A stretch of 16,104 nucleotides of DNA from Neisseriaceae bacterium (GCA_030151665.1 JASLDB010000151.1:1-16104); one strand, 5' to 3'. Shown: positions 7,833 through 15,201, counted from the stretch's first letter. Numbers and translations are program-made. The notes: generated by a model not told the origin, from the sequence alone.

Positions 7833-7866
7833 AGATTGCCGCCACCGTGTACCCGAAAAGCAATCT
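7833..7866 (-). other. Possible hairpin in the thrC upstream region
   Basis: A perfect 7-bp inverted repeat, AGATTGC (7833-7839) and GCAATCT (7860-7866), encloses a 20-base, GC-richer loop, about 70-100 bases upstream of the thrC ATG. If the thrC transcript starts further out this would fold in the leader. No T-run follows, so it is not a simple terminator. Function unknown. Confidence 0.3.
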
Positions 7867-7897
7867 TTTTTGCCCAATGGTGTCTTTTTTGCACCAA
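7864..7897. repeat. Two direct copies of TCTTTTTTGC with 19-bp period
   Basis: TCTTTTTTGC occurs at 7864-7873 and again at 7883-7892. The similarity continues as CCCAA versus CACCAA. The 19-bp period is close to two helical turns. The pair lies between the divergent thrC and rarA genes. It could be a paired protein-binding site or a chance T-rich duplication. Confidence 0.4.
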
Positions 7898-7909
7898 GCC
7901 AAGTTGAGC

Positions 7910-7938
7910 TGAACAAGATGCCTTGAATTTGTTACAAT
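7910..7938 (+). promoter_or_regulatory. Predicted rarA promoter
   Basis: TGAACA (7910-7915), a 17-base spacer and TACAAT (7933-7938) form a sigma-70-type promoter. The -10 is preceded by TG-T, an extended -10. The start point would be near 7945, giving a leader of about 25 bases before the rarA ATG at 7970. No strong ribosome binding site is visible just upstream of that ATG. Confidence 0.6.
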
Positions 7939-7969
7939 TCATGGTCTTTATCTTGTCAAATCACAATCC

Positions 7970-9274
7970 ATGAGCGCAGATTTATTTAGCCAAAGCCCCA
8001 AAGCACCTTTGCCAGAACGACTTCGCCCCCAAACATTGGACGACATTATTGGTCAGCAACACTTGGTGGGCGATGGTAAACCACTGCGCATTGCCCTTGA
8101 TAGCGAACAATTGCATTCCATGTTGCTATGGGGCCCACCTGGCGTGGGCAAAACCACCTTGGCCAGAATCTTAGCCAAAAGTTTCCAAGCCAAATTTATT
8201 CCTTTATCCGCAGTTTTTAGTGGTGTTAAAGACATTCGCCAAGCAGTTGAAGAAGCGCAAATGGCATTGCAACAAGGCAAAGCCACTATTTTGTTTGTGG
8301 ATGAGGTACACCGGTTTAATAAATCCCAACAAGATGCTTTTTTGCCTTTTGTTGAAAGTGGTTTATTAACATTTATTGGTGCCACCACAGAAAACCCCTC
8401 GTTTGAAGTCAATCCAGCTTTATTAAGTCGTGCTGCGGTTTACACACTCACCGCCTTGCAAACAACGGACTTGAGCAATCTGACCCAAAAAGCTTTGTCA
8501 TTACCGGAGTACCAGCATTTAATACTTGATGAAGCCGCTCAAACAGCCATTATCGCTTTAGCTGATGGCGATGCCCGACGACTACTCAACACATTAGAAC
8601 AAGTATTCAATGCCGCCAGCAATCAAAGCATTCAACAGATTGATACCCATTTTTTACAGTCCATTTTGGGTAGCCAAGTTAGGCGGTTTGATAAAGGCGG
8701 TGACCAATTCTACGACCAAATATCAGCACTGCATAAATCGGTACGTGGTTCTCATCCCAATGCAGCTTTGTATTGGTTTTGCCGCATGATTGATGGTGGT
8801 GCAGATCCTCGTTATTTATCCAGACGCATCGTACGCATGGCTTGGGAGGATATTGGTTTAGCAGATCCTCGTGCATTACAAATAGCCAATGATGCAGCCA
8901 CCACGTTCGAACGCCTAGGCTCTCCTGAAGGGGAATTGGCTTTGGGTCAAGCAGTGTTGTACTTGGCCAGCGCCCCAAAAAGCAACGCAGGATACAAAGC
9001 TGTTAACGAAGCCATGGCTTATGTTAAAAAAGAAGGCAGTCATGCCGTACCCGTGCATTTACGCAATGCCCCCACCAAACTCATGAAAGAATTGGGTTAT
9101 GGCAAAGCCTATCGATATGCCCATGATGAACCCCATGCCTATGCTGCAGGAGAAACCTATATGCCAGATGGTGTGGAAGAGCCCGCATTTTACCAACCAG
9201 TGAACCGAGGCTTAGAAATCAAATTGGCAGAAAAACTGCATTTTTTACAAACACTGGATGACGATGCAACATAA
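7970..9274 (+). CDS. rarA: Replication-associated recombination protein A (RarA/MgsA AAA+ ATPase)
   Basis: A 434-residue protein of the RarA/MgsA/WRNIP1 family. The N-terminus PLPERLRPQTLDDIIGQQHL is classic. It carries Walker A GPPGVGKT (55-62), Walker B LFVDEVHRFNK (D111-H114), sensor 1 GATTENPSFE (137-146) and the likely arginine finger in LLSRA (R154). The C-terminal half has RGSHPNAALYWFCRM and RRIVRMAWEDIGLADPRAL, the tetramerisation and lid region. RarA is related to clamp loader subunits, acts at stalled forks and at gaps, and interacts with SSB. The gene has its own promoter and a terminator directly after its stop, so it is monocistronic. It is divergent from thrC and convergent with rluB. 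Confidence 0.95.
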   Translation: MSADLFSQSPKAPLPERLRPQTLDDIIGQQHLVGDGKPLRIALDSEQLHSMLLWGPPGVGKTTLARILAKSFQAKFIPLSAVFSGVKDIRQAVEEAQMALQQGKATILFVDEVHRFNKSQQDAFLPFVESGLLTFIGATTENPSFEVNPALLSRAAVYTLTALQTTDLSNLTQKALSLPEYQHLILDEAAQTAIIALADGDARRLLNTLEQVFNAASNQSIQQIDTHFLQSILGSQVRRFDKGGDQFYDQISALHKSVRGSHPNAALYWFCRMIDGGADPRYLSRRIVRMAWEDIGLADPRALQIANDAATTFERLGSPEGELALGQAVLYLASAPKSNAGYKAVNEAMAYVKKEGSHAVPVHLRNAPTKLMKELGYGKAYRYAHDEPHAYAAGETYMPDGVEEPAFYQPVNRGLEIKLAEKLHFLQTLDDDAT

Positions 9275-9299
9275 AAAATGGCGCTTAAAGCGCCATTTT
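9275..9299. terminator. Bidirectional terminator between rarA and rluB
   Basis: An 11-bp perfect stem (AAAATGGCGCT paired with its complement) and a 3-base loop begin immediately after the rarA stop codon. T-runs occur on both strands (TTTT on +, six T on -). It sits 16 bp beyond the rluB stop, so it serves both converging genes. Confidence 0.92.
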
Positions 9300-9315
9300 C
9301 ACAAAATACCGTATA

Positions 9316-10320
9316 TTAGTAGTAATCGCCAGGCACGCCCAGACCCACTTCACGCATCACATAACTTACTTCTAACTCAGTCAATTCGTAAAACTGACCA
9401 CGTTTCAAACGATTGGGCAAGGCAATTGGACCAAAACCAACACGAACCAAACGGCTAACCGTTAAACCCAAATGTTCAAAAATACGACGTACTTCACGGT
9501 TACGACCTTCTTTAATGACCACTTCATACCACTTATTCGCACCCTCGCCACCTTGTTCTGACATTCGCTCAAATTTACCAACACCATCTTCAAGCATCAC
9601 ACCTTCTAGCAACATTTCACGGTGCTCAGGTGTTAATTCACCCAAAACACGTACAGCATAATGGCGCTCAACTTCAAAACTAGGGTGAGCAAAACGATTA
9701 ACCAACTCACCAGAAGTGGTTAAAATCAACAAGCCACTGGTATTAACGTCCAAACGTCCAATCGCCACCCAACGGCTATTTTGTGCTTGTGGTAAGCGAT
9801 CAAAAATGGTTACACGACCTTGTGGATCATCACGACTCACAATTTCACCTTCTTGTTTGTAGTACAACAAGATGCGTGGCAAACGGTCTGGCCATTTTAA
9901 TTTAATGTGGCTACCACGCACTTCAACGTGATCCGTTGGGCCCACTTTGTCACCCAATTGTGCGACTTTCCCATTGATTTTAACCAAACCTTGGTGAATC
10001 CACTGCTCCATCTCACGACGAGAACCGACACCAGAAGCTGATAAAGCTTTTTGGATACGAACAGGTTCGATTTCTGCTATGTCCACACGGCGCTCACGCA
10101 ATGCACGAGATTTGGTTAACACTTCTTGATTATGTCGACGCACAACCAAGCGTTTGGCTGGCGCAACACGTGCTTTAACTGGCTTATTGACTTTGGCTGT
10201 ACCCGCTTCAACAGCAGCTACGCGTTTTTTCTCAGTAATACTGGCTTTACGCGGTGCTTTCTTTTTGGCGGTAGTGGAAACGCCATCACGGAACGAGCGT
10301 TTGGTTATCTTGGTTTTCAT
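9316..10320 (-). CDS. rluB: 23S rRNA pseudouridine synthase RluB-like, with basic N-terminal extension
   Basis: A 334-residue protein. An S4 RNA-binding domain (VRIQKALSASGVGSRREMEQ... from about residue 87) is followed by the RsuA/RluB/RluE catalytic domain, with GRLDVNTSGLLILT carrying the catalytic D191, plus EGRNREVRRIFEHLGL and RLVRVGFGPIAL. RluB makes pseudouridine at position 2605 of 23S rRNA (E. coli numbering). The ATG at 10320 is chosen because a strong AGGAG lies 5 bases upstream. An ATG at 10365 is possible but lacks such a site. The start lies inside scpB (35-bp overlap). Oddly, the first ~85 residues are a Lys/Arg/Ala-rich, low-complexity tail, whereas E. coli RluB has its basic tail at the C-terminus. 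RluF or RsuA are less likely given length and motifs. Confidence 0.88.
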   Translation of the reverse strand: MKTKITKRSFRDGVSTTAKKKAPRKASITEKKRVAAVEAGTAKVNKPVKARVAPAKRLVVRRHNQEVLTKSRALRERRVDIAEIEPVRIQKALSASGVGSRREMEQWIHQGLVKINGKVAQLGDKVGPTDHVEVRGSHIKLKWPDRLPRILLYYKQEGEIVSRDDPQGRVTIFDRLPQAQNSRWVAIGRLDVNTSGLLILTTSGELVNRFAHPSFEVERHYAVRVLGELTPEHREMLLEGVMLEDGVGKFERMSEQGGEGANKWYEVVIKEGRNREVRRIFEHLGLTVSRLVRVGFGPIALPNRLKRGQFYELTELEVSYVMREVGLGVPGDYY

Positions 10321-10915
10321 GTTGACTCCTAACATCAAGCGTGGCTTGAGGTTCTTCTGCGACATTTTCAGCGGCAGGAAGGCTATGATTGGGCACGATT
10401 AGTTCGCCCAACTCGGTTAAAGGGGGTAAATCATGCAGAGAATTAAGTTGAAAATCACTTAAAAACTGCATTGTTGTCGCCCACAATGTTGGGCGACCCA
10501 AGCTCTCACGTTGGCCAACGCTTTCAATCCAACCTCGCTCTTGCAAGGTTTGAATGATATGGCTTGAAACCGTTACACCACGAATGGCTTCAATATCACC
10601 ACGGGTAACGGGTTGCTGGTACACGATAATGGCCAAGGTTTCCATAACCGCACGAGAATAACGTGGGGCTTTTTGTTCGTGTACTTCACTGAGCAATGTC
10701 ATGGCTTCGTCATCCAAACGAAAGCGCCAACCCTCGGCGCTTTTGACCAAACTCATTGCTCTGTTTTGCCAACGCAATTGTAACATTGCCAAAACATCAA
10801 TCAATTTATCGGCTGAAATTGCTGGCGTGCTTAAGGTTCGCAAATACTTTTCGCTCAATGGCTCACCTTGCGTCAATAATGCCGCTTCAATCAGGCTTTC
10901 TGCATCCAAGGCCAT
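10286..10915 (-). CDS. scpB: Segregation and condensation protein ScpB
   Basis: A 209-residue protein with the two winged-helix domains of ScpB. The first covers LIEAALLTQGEPLSEKYLRTL and KSAEGWRFRLDDEA. The second includes YSRAVMETLAIIVYQQPVTRGDIEAIRGV, RGWIESVGQRESLGRPTLWATT and FLSDFQL. ScpB dimers join ScpA and SMC to form the condensin that compacts and separates chromosomes. The ~40-residue C-terminal end after LPPLTELGEL is acidic, looks disordered and overlaps the rluB start. The start at 10915 lies 3 bases after the rbgA stop with AAGG upstream, a coupled arrangement. scpA, the usual neighbour, is not in the window. Confidence 0.92.
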   Translation of the reverse strand: MALDAESLIEAALLTQGEPLSEKYLRTLSTPAISADKLIDVLAMLQLRWQNRAMSLVKSAEGWRFRLDDEAMTLLSEVHEQKAPRYSRAVMETLAIIVYQQPVTRGDIEAIRGVTVSSHIIQTLQERGWIESVGQRESLGRPTLWATTMQFLSDFQLNSLHDLPPLTELGELIVPNHSLPAAENVAEEPQATLDVRSQHENQDNQTLVP

Positions 10916-10918
10916 TGA

Positions 10919-11839
10919 CTAACCTTTTTTCTTCTTTTGCGCTTCACGCTCGGCTTGAACAATGGCTTCACGCTTCTTGCCAATATCCAACCAACGTCCC
11001 CACTGCTCAGGGGTTTCCAAAGTGATTCGACCAATTTGACCATCGCGAAAGTCGGTCAAAACAATTTCAGCCGCTTTTTGGTAATCCACGCGCTTACCTG
11101 GCAAAATAGCACCTCGTTTTTTGGCGATGCCCACCAAATACTCACTGGCTTGCCAATCTTCTTCTATCACATCAGCCAACTTATAACGCGCCACCAATTC
11201 ATCATGGTAATGCTCAATCAAGTACTCAAGCAAAACAGTTGCCACTTCTTCTTCATCCATGGCATTGCGGCCCACAGCCCCACTGGCGGCTAAGTTATAA
11301 CCACTTTCTTCGACAATAATTTTCGGCCACAACATCCCAGGGGTGTCATATAACCAAAAATCATCTGCCAAAAACAAACGCTGCTCAGCCTTGGTAATGC
11401 CCGGCTCATTGCCTGTTTTGGCTGTCTTCTTGCCCAATAAACTATTAATCAAGGTTGATTTTCCCACATTGGGGATACCACAAATCAAAACACGCAATGG
11501 CTTATCCAAACCACCTCGATTGGGTAATAACTCGCGACAAGCACGAATTAATTTTTGTGCTGCTTGTTGATCGGAAGCATCCAAGGCAATCGCATTGGTT
11601 GCTTGTTGTGAACGATAATCTTCTAACCACACTTGGGTACGGGCAGCATCAGCCAAATCTTGTTTATTCAAAATTTTTAATTTAGGCTTGTTGCCTGACA
11701 ATTGCTTAAGCAAGGGATTGGCACTTGATGCTGGTAAGCGTGCGTCCAATACCTCAATCACCATGTCAATATTTTTTAGCCTATCCACAATCGCTTTTTT
11801 GGCTTTGTGCATATGCCCGGGATACCATTGAATGGCCAT
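10919..11839 (-). CDS. rbgA: Circularly permuted ribosome-assembly GTPase RbgA/YlqF
   Basis: A 306-residue GTPase with the permuted motif order typical of YlqF/RbgA: G4 NKQD (58-61), G5-like ALDASD (85-90), then G1 GIPNVGKST (121-129), G2 threonine in GIT (T149) and G3 DTPG (165-168). The N-terminus WYPGHMHKAKKAI is diagnostic. The C-terminal domain ends in a basic tail (KKKKG). In Bacillus RbgA acts late in 50S subunit assembly; in Proteobacteria the role is less studied. It is followed after 3 bases by scpB and preceded by rapZ with a 58-bp gap that contains a hairpin. Confidence 0.92.
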   Translation of the reverse strand: MAIQWYPGHMHKAKKAIVDRLKNIDMVIEVLDARLPASSANPLLKQLSGNKPKLKILNKQDLADAARTQVWLEDYRSQQATNAIALDASDQQAAQKLIRACRELLPNRGGLDKPLRVLICGIPNVGKSTLINSLLGKKTAKTGNEPGITKAEQRLFLADDFWLYDTPGMLWPKIIVEESGYNLAASGAVGRNAMDEEEVATVLLEYLIEHYHDELVARYKLADVIEEDWQASEYLVGIAKKRGAILPGKRVDYQKAAEIVLTDFRDGQIGRITLETPEQWGRWLDIGKKREAIVQAEREAQKKKKG

Positions 11840-11871
11840 ATATGAAACTTTCTACTGAAAATAATGTCAGC

Positions 11872-11899
11872 AAACCACATTAATGATTCAATGTGGTTT
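11872..11899 (-). terminator. Hairpin between rapZ and rbgA, possible weak terminator or attenuator
   Basis: A perfect 10-bp stem (AAACCACATT with its complement) and an 8-base loop start at the rapZ stop codon. On the - strand only TTT follows before GCTGA, so termination should be incomplete. It could set a lower level of rbgA-scpB-rluB relative to ptsN-hprK-rapZ, or protect the 3' end of the upstream message. Confidence 0.5.
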
Positions 11900-12767
11900 A
11901 CTCAGGTTTACTGGGTTCTGCCTTGATGGAAGCCAACTGCCGATGACGCACCAAACATTGATAATCTTGTGCAAAATGCTTGGCTAAATTCTCTGCAATA
12001 TAAACAGATCGGTGTTGCCCACCCGTGCAACCAATACCAATGGTGATGTAGCTTCTCATCTCTCGCTCAATATTGGGTAGCCATTTTTGCAAAAAATGGG
12101 TGATGTCGTCAATCATTTCACCCACTTGATTGTGCTCTGCAAAAAAAGATTGTATTGGTTCATCCAATCCTGTAAATGGTCGCAAATGCGTCACATAAAA
12201 CGGATTAGGCAAACTTCTGACATCAAAAACGAAATCCACATCTTCAGGCAAACCATGTTTAAAACCGAATGATTCAAATACCACATACAAAGATGCCTTG
12301 GGTAAGTTCAACCATTGGCGCACAAAATAACGCAAATTCGGCGCTGTCATCATGGAGGTATCAACATTGTATGCGACTTCACGAATTGGCTCTAACAATG
12401 CCCGCTCTTCACGCAAAGCTTCTGCCAAAGTGGCACTTTCATTCACCAAAGGATGGCTGCGCCTGGTTTCTGAAAAGCGTTTTAGCAACACTTCTTCATT
12501 AGCAGCCAAAAACAGAATATCAATGCGCTCAACCAAATGCTCAATATTTTGCAAGGTTTTAAGAACTTCTTCTGGATTCTTGGTAGAACGGACATCAACA
12601 CTAATACCTAATTTGGTCACTTGCCCGCCATCACGGTACAATTCAATTAAATTGGGTAATAAAGCAATTGGCAAATTATCGACACAAAAAAAACCTTGGT
12701 CTTCCAATAAGCGTAGAGCAATGGATTTTCCTGAGCCAGAAAGGCCACTAATCAGCGTTACTCTCAT
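11898..12767 (-). CDS. rapZ: RNase adapter RapZ (YvcJ-family nucleotide-binding protein)
   Basis: A 289-residue protein (E. coli RapZ 284). It has Walker A GLSGSGKS (8-15), CVDNLP, DVRS and RRSHPL in the N-terminal P-loop domain. The C-terminal domain carries VFESFGFKHGLP, DVRSLPNPFY, the HLRPFTG segment, and GIGCTGGQHRSVYIAE. In E. coli RapZ presents the sRNA GlmZ to RNase E and so controls glucosamine-6-phosphate synthase. In other bacteria the homologue binds nucleotide signals. The start at 12767 has AGAGGA about 8 bases upstream and overlaps hprK by 20 bp, so the upstream in-frame start at 12806 is not used. The C-terminal tail (RHRQLASIKAEPSKPE) lacks the compact basic cluster of E. coli RapZ, so the GlmZ-type role is doubtful here. 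Confidence 0.92.
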   Translation of the reverse strand: MRVTLISGLSGSGKSIALRLLEDQGFFCVDNLPIALLPNLIELYRDGGQVTKLGISVDVRSTKNPEEVLKTLQNIEHLVERIDILFLAANEEVLLKRFSETRRSHPLVNESATLAEALREERALLEPIREVAYNVDTSMMTAPNLRYFVRQWLNLPKASLYVVFESFGFKHGLPEDVDFVFDVRSLPNPFYVTHLRPFTGLDEPIQSFFAEHNQVGEMIDDITHFLQKWLPNIEREMRSYITIGIGCTGGQHRSVYIAENLAKHFAQDYQCLVRHRQLASIKAEPSKPE

Positions 12768-13707
12768 CTTGGTGATCCTCTTTGAGCATCGCCGTGTGGC
12801 GATCAATGAATTCTTTGGTACTGTCTAAACCACGCAACTGCAAAATATAATTGCGTACAGCAGCTTCAACCAACACTGCCAAGTTACGCCCTGCTGCAAC
12901 AGGAATATTCACTTTGCGAATCGGCACATCCAAAACATCTTGAGAATCGGCATGAATACTTAAGCGATCCAGACTTTGCATGTATTTGTCATCAGCATAC
13001 ACCAAATTGATAATCAACTTAAGTTGTTTTTTGGGTCGAATGGCGGTTTCACCATAGATCGCACGGATATTCAAAATTCCCAAGCCTCGTACTTCCAAAA
13101 AATCACGCAACATTTTCGGACAGCGTCCCTCAATGAACTCAGGACCAATTCGATACATTTCCACCGCATCGTCTGCCACCAAACCATGACCTCGGGAAAT
13201 CAACTCCAACGCCAATTCACTTTTGCCCAAGCCTGACTGCCCCATAATCAGCAAGCCCACTTCAAACACATCCAAAAAAACACCATGCATGACAGTAGAC
13301 ACAGCCAAAGCACGTTGTAAATAAATGCGCAGAACATCCATTAAATAAGGGCTTTCACGCTTGGATGTCATCAGTGGCACATTGTGCATGTGGCAGTAGT
13401 CACGCAACAAGTAAGGAATAGGCAAATCATTGGCAACAATAATGACCGCAATGGAGCGGTCAAATAATTCATTCAAATTAGCCCGTATTTCACCCGACTC
13501 CAATTTATTCAAATACTCCACTTCTGAAGCACCAATCACTTGTACTTGATTGGGGTGAATAAAATTCAAATGCCCAACCAAAGCAAAAGTTGGCTTATCT
13601 GCACTGACTTGAATGCGGTTATCCACACCAGCAGTACCTGCTGACCAGGTTAAATGCAGTTTGGCTTGGTTGTCTTGAAACAATTGGCGGACAGAAATAC
13701 TGGGCAT
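12748..13707 (-). CDS. hprK: HPr kinase/phosphorylase
   Basis: A 319-residue enzyme. The N-terminal domain contains NPNQVQVIG-like HPNQVQVIGASEVEYL. The kinase domain has HGVFLDVFEVG (H141), Walker A GQSGLGKS (156-163), RGHGLVADDAVE with D179 and D180, and the conserved EVRGLGILNIRAIYG (205-219). The C-terminal IRKVNIPVAAGRNLAVLVEAA closes the domain. It phosphorylates and dephosphorylates HPr on serine. In Proteobacteria with an incomplete PTS it is thought to control the PTS-Ntr phosphorelay rather than sugar catabolite repression. The gene starts 4 bp after the ptsN stop and overlaps rapZ by 20 bp, giving a tight ptsN-hprK-rapZ operon. No HPr or enzyme I gene is in the window. Confidence 0.95.
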   Translation of the reverse strand: MPSISVRQLFQDNQAKLHLTWSAGTAGVDNRIQVSADKPTFALVGHLNFIHPNQVQVIGASEVEYLNKLESGEIRANLNELFDRSIAVIIVANDLPIPYLLRDYCHMHNVPLMTSKRESPYLMDVLRIYLQRALAVSTVMHGVFLDVFEVGLLIMGQSGLGKSELALELISRGHGLVADDAVEMYRIGPEFIEGRCPKMLRDFLEVRGLGILNIRAIYGETAIRPKKQLKLIINLVYADDKYMQSLDRLSIHADSQDVLDVPIRKVNIPVAAGRNLAVLVEAAVRNYILQLRGLDSTKEFIDRHTAMLKEDHQDESNAD

Positions 13708-13711
13708 ATTT

Positions 13712-14164
13712 TTACGCTTCTGAGCTTAGAATCTGCCACACAGCATCCACATCAGTTGCAGCAATCAATTCTTCTCGAACGGATTTCACTGCAAATTTAG
13801 CAGCCAATTGTGACAATACTTCTAGGTGAACGCTATTGGCATTTTCAGGCACCAATAAAGCAAATAACAAAGACACCGGTTTGCCATCTGGCGCATCAAA
13901 CAACACTGGCTCTTTGACGCGAATAAACGCACCAACCGCTTCTTTTAAACCTGCATAACGACCATGTGGAATCGCTACGCCTTGACCTAGACCTGTACTA
14001 CCCAGTTTTTCACGGGCAAACAAACATTCAAAAACATCACTGCGAGCCAAACCCGCTTGATTCTCTAGTAACAAACCCACTTGTTCAAAAATGCGTTTCT
14101 TGCTACTAACATCCAAATCCAAAATGATGTTTTGTTTTGGTAATATATCGCCCACAAGGCTCAT
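13712..14164 (-). CDS. ptsN: PTS-Ntr enzyme IIA (EIIA-Ntr)
   Basis: A 150-residue EIIA domain of the fructose/nitrogen type. H67 in GLGQGVAIPHGR is the phosphorylated histidine. Other family blocks are LARSDVFECLFAREKLGSTG and the C-terminal VHLEVLSQLAAKF. There is no transmembrane or EIIB part, so it is a regulatory IIA and not a transporter. PtsN receives phosphate from NPr/HPr and tunes potassium transport, sigma factor balance and nitrogen/carbon responses in other Proteobacteria. The ATG at 14164 with GAGAAG upstream was chosen over an in-frame TTG at 14194, which would sit at the predicted transcription start. It leads the hprK-rapZ operon with its own predicted promoter. Confidence 0.93.
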   Translation of the reverse strand: MSLVGDILPKQNIILDLDVSSKKRIFEQVGLLLENQAGLARSDVFECLFAREKLGSTGLGQGVAIPHGRYAGLKEAVGAFIRVKEPVLFDAPDGKPVSLLFALLVPENANSVHLEVLSQLAAKFAVKSVREELIAATDVDAVWQILSSEA

Positions 14165-14200
14165 ATTTCGCTTCTCTATATTTAATGCAATCAAGGCACG

Positions 14201-14229
14201 ATTTTACGCTTGATGCTGCCGTTAAACAA
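14201..14229 (-). promoter_or_regulatory. Predicted promoter of the ptsN-hprK-rapZ operon
   Basis: On the - strand, TTGTTT (complement of 14224-14229), a 17-base spacer and TAAAAT (complement of 14201-14206) give a plausible sigma-70 promoter. The start would be near 14194, about 30 bases before the ptsN ATG. The rest of the ubiA-ptsN gap (to 14310) is AT-rich. It has no clear ubiA terminator, so read-through from ubiA is also possible. Confidence 0.55.
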
Positions 14230-14310
14230 TTGTACAGTGCATTTAAACACAAAATTTACGTTAATCCAACGCACCCATACATTTTACTACATTGAAAAAT
14301 CAAAAGCTTA

Positions 14311-15201
14311 CTAAAACCAATATTGAACCAATAAACCCAAAGCAATCACCATTCCCACTCGATTATTGTCAATAAATTGCTGCAAACACACCCAACGGTC
14401 TCGGGTACGAATGGCAAAATACTGTTTAAGCAATAGCACACCAGCCACACACCATGCCAACCAATATGGCCAAGTGGCATCAATCAAATAACCAACTACA
14501 GCCATTAATCCCCAAAAAACAGCATGACTTAACATACTAATTAAAATATCGTATCGACCAAAAGTTTTGGCTGAGGATTGGATATTTAAGCGCTCATCGT
14601 CTTCTTTATCACTCATGGCATAAATGGTGTCATATGCCAGCGTCCAAATAATATTGGCCAAATACATCAGCCAAGCCATGGCAGGTACCGTGCCTGTTTG
14701 TGCCGCAAACGCCATGGGTATCCCAAAAGAAAACGCCAAACCCAAATACAATTGAGGAATCGGAAAAAACCGCTTGAGTTTCGGATAAGTCAATGCCAAA
14801 AACAAAGCGGGTAAGCACAATAATTTGGTTAAATTATTCATGGGCAATACACACAATGCTGCCAATACACACAAAACAGCCGTTAATAGCAATGCTTCTT
14901 TTTCTGAAACCGCATTTCTAGCAAAAGGACGGTTTTTGGTGCGCTCAACCAAATGATCAAAATCTCGATCAAAATAATCATTGATAACACAACCAGCACT
15001 GCGCATTAAAAACGTGCCCAAAGCCAATAAAATGGTCCATTGCCAGTTTGGCTGCCCATCACTGGCAATAATGAGCGCCCAAAAAGTGGGCCATAACAAT
15101 AAATACGTTCCAATGGGTTTATCCACTCGCATTAATTGCTTGTATTCATCCATTCGGCCTTGCCAAAAAGACAAGTTTAATATATTGGTTTTGAAACTCA
15201 T
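14311..15201 (-). CDS. ubiA: 4-hydroxybenzoate polyprenyltransferase UbiA
   Basis: A 296-residue integral membrane prenyltransferase with about eight to nine helices. The two Mg-diphosphate motifs are present: NDYFDRDFD (74-82), and the second aspartate site with D191, D198 and D201 in AYDTIYAMSDKEDD. RVDKPIGTYLLLWPTFWAL (25-43) is the classic UbiA first helix. It attaches the polyprenyl tail to 4-hydroxybenzoate in ubiquinone synthesis, at the inner membrane. The start codon overlaps the ubiC stop in an ATGA junction, so translation is likely coupled. The 24 or so residues before RVDKPIG are slightly longer than in some homologues. An internal ATG (residue 17 or 24) could also be used, but the overlap favours 15201. 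Confidence 0.94.
   Translation of the reverse strand: MSFKTNILNLSFWQGRMDEYKQLMRVDKPIGTYLLLWPTFWALIIASDGQPNWQWTILLALGTFLMRSAGCVINDYFDRDFDHLVERTKNRPFARNAVSEKEALLLTAVLCVLAALCVLPMNNLTKLLCLPALFLALTYPKLKRFFPIPQLYLGLAFSFGIPMAFAAQTGTVPAMAWLMYLANIIWTLAYDTIYAMSDKEDDERLNIQSSAKTFGRYDILISMLSHAVFWGLMAVVGYLIDATWPYWLAWCVAGVLLLKQYFAIRTRDRWVCLQQFIDNNRVGMVIALGLLVQYWF

Noticed and set aside
7763..7969. Threonine attenuator leader peptide before thrC
   Set aside because: No short frame rich in Thr/Ile codons and no terminator/antiterminator pair was seen.
10126..10402. Open frames on the + strand opposite rluB/scpB, and similar ones opposite thrC, msbA and hprK
   Set aside because: They lie antisense to well-supported genes, lack family motifs and ribosome binding sites, and are shadows of the real reading frames.
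14165..14194. TTG start for ptsN 10 residues upstream
   Set aside because: It coincides with the predicted transcription start; the ATG at 14164 has GAGAAG in front.
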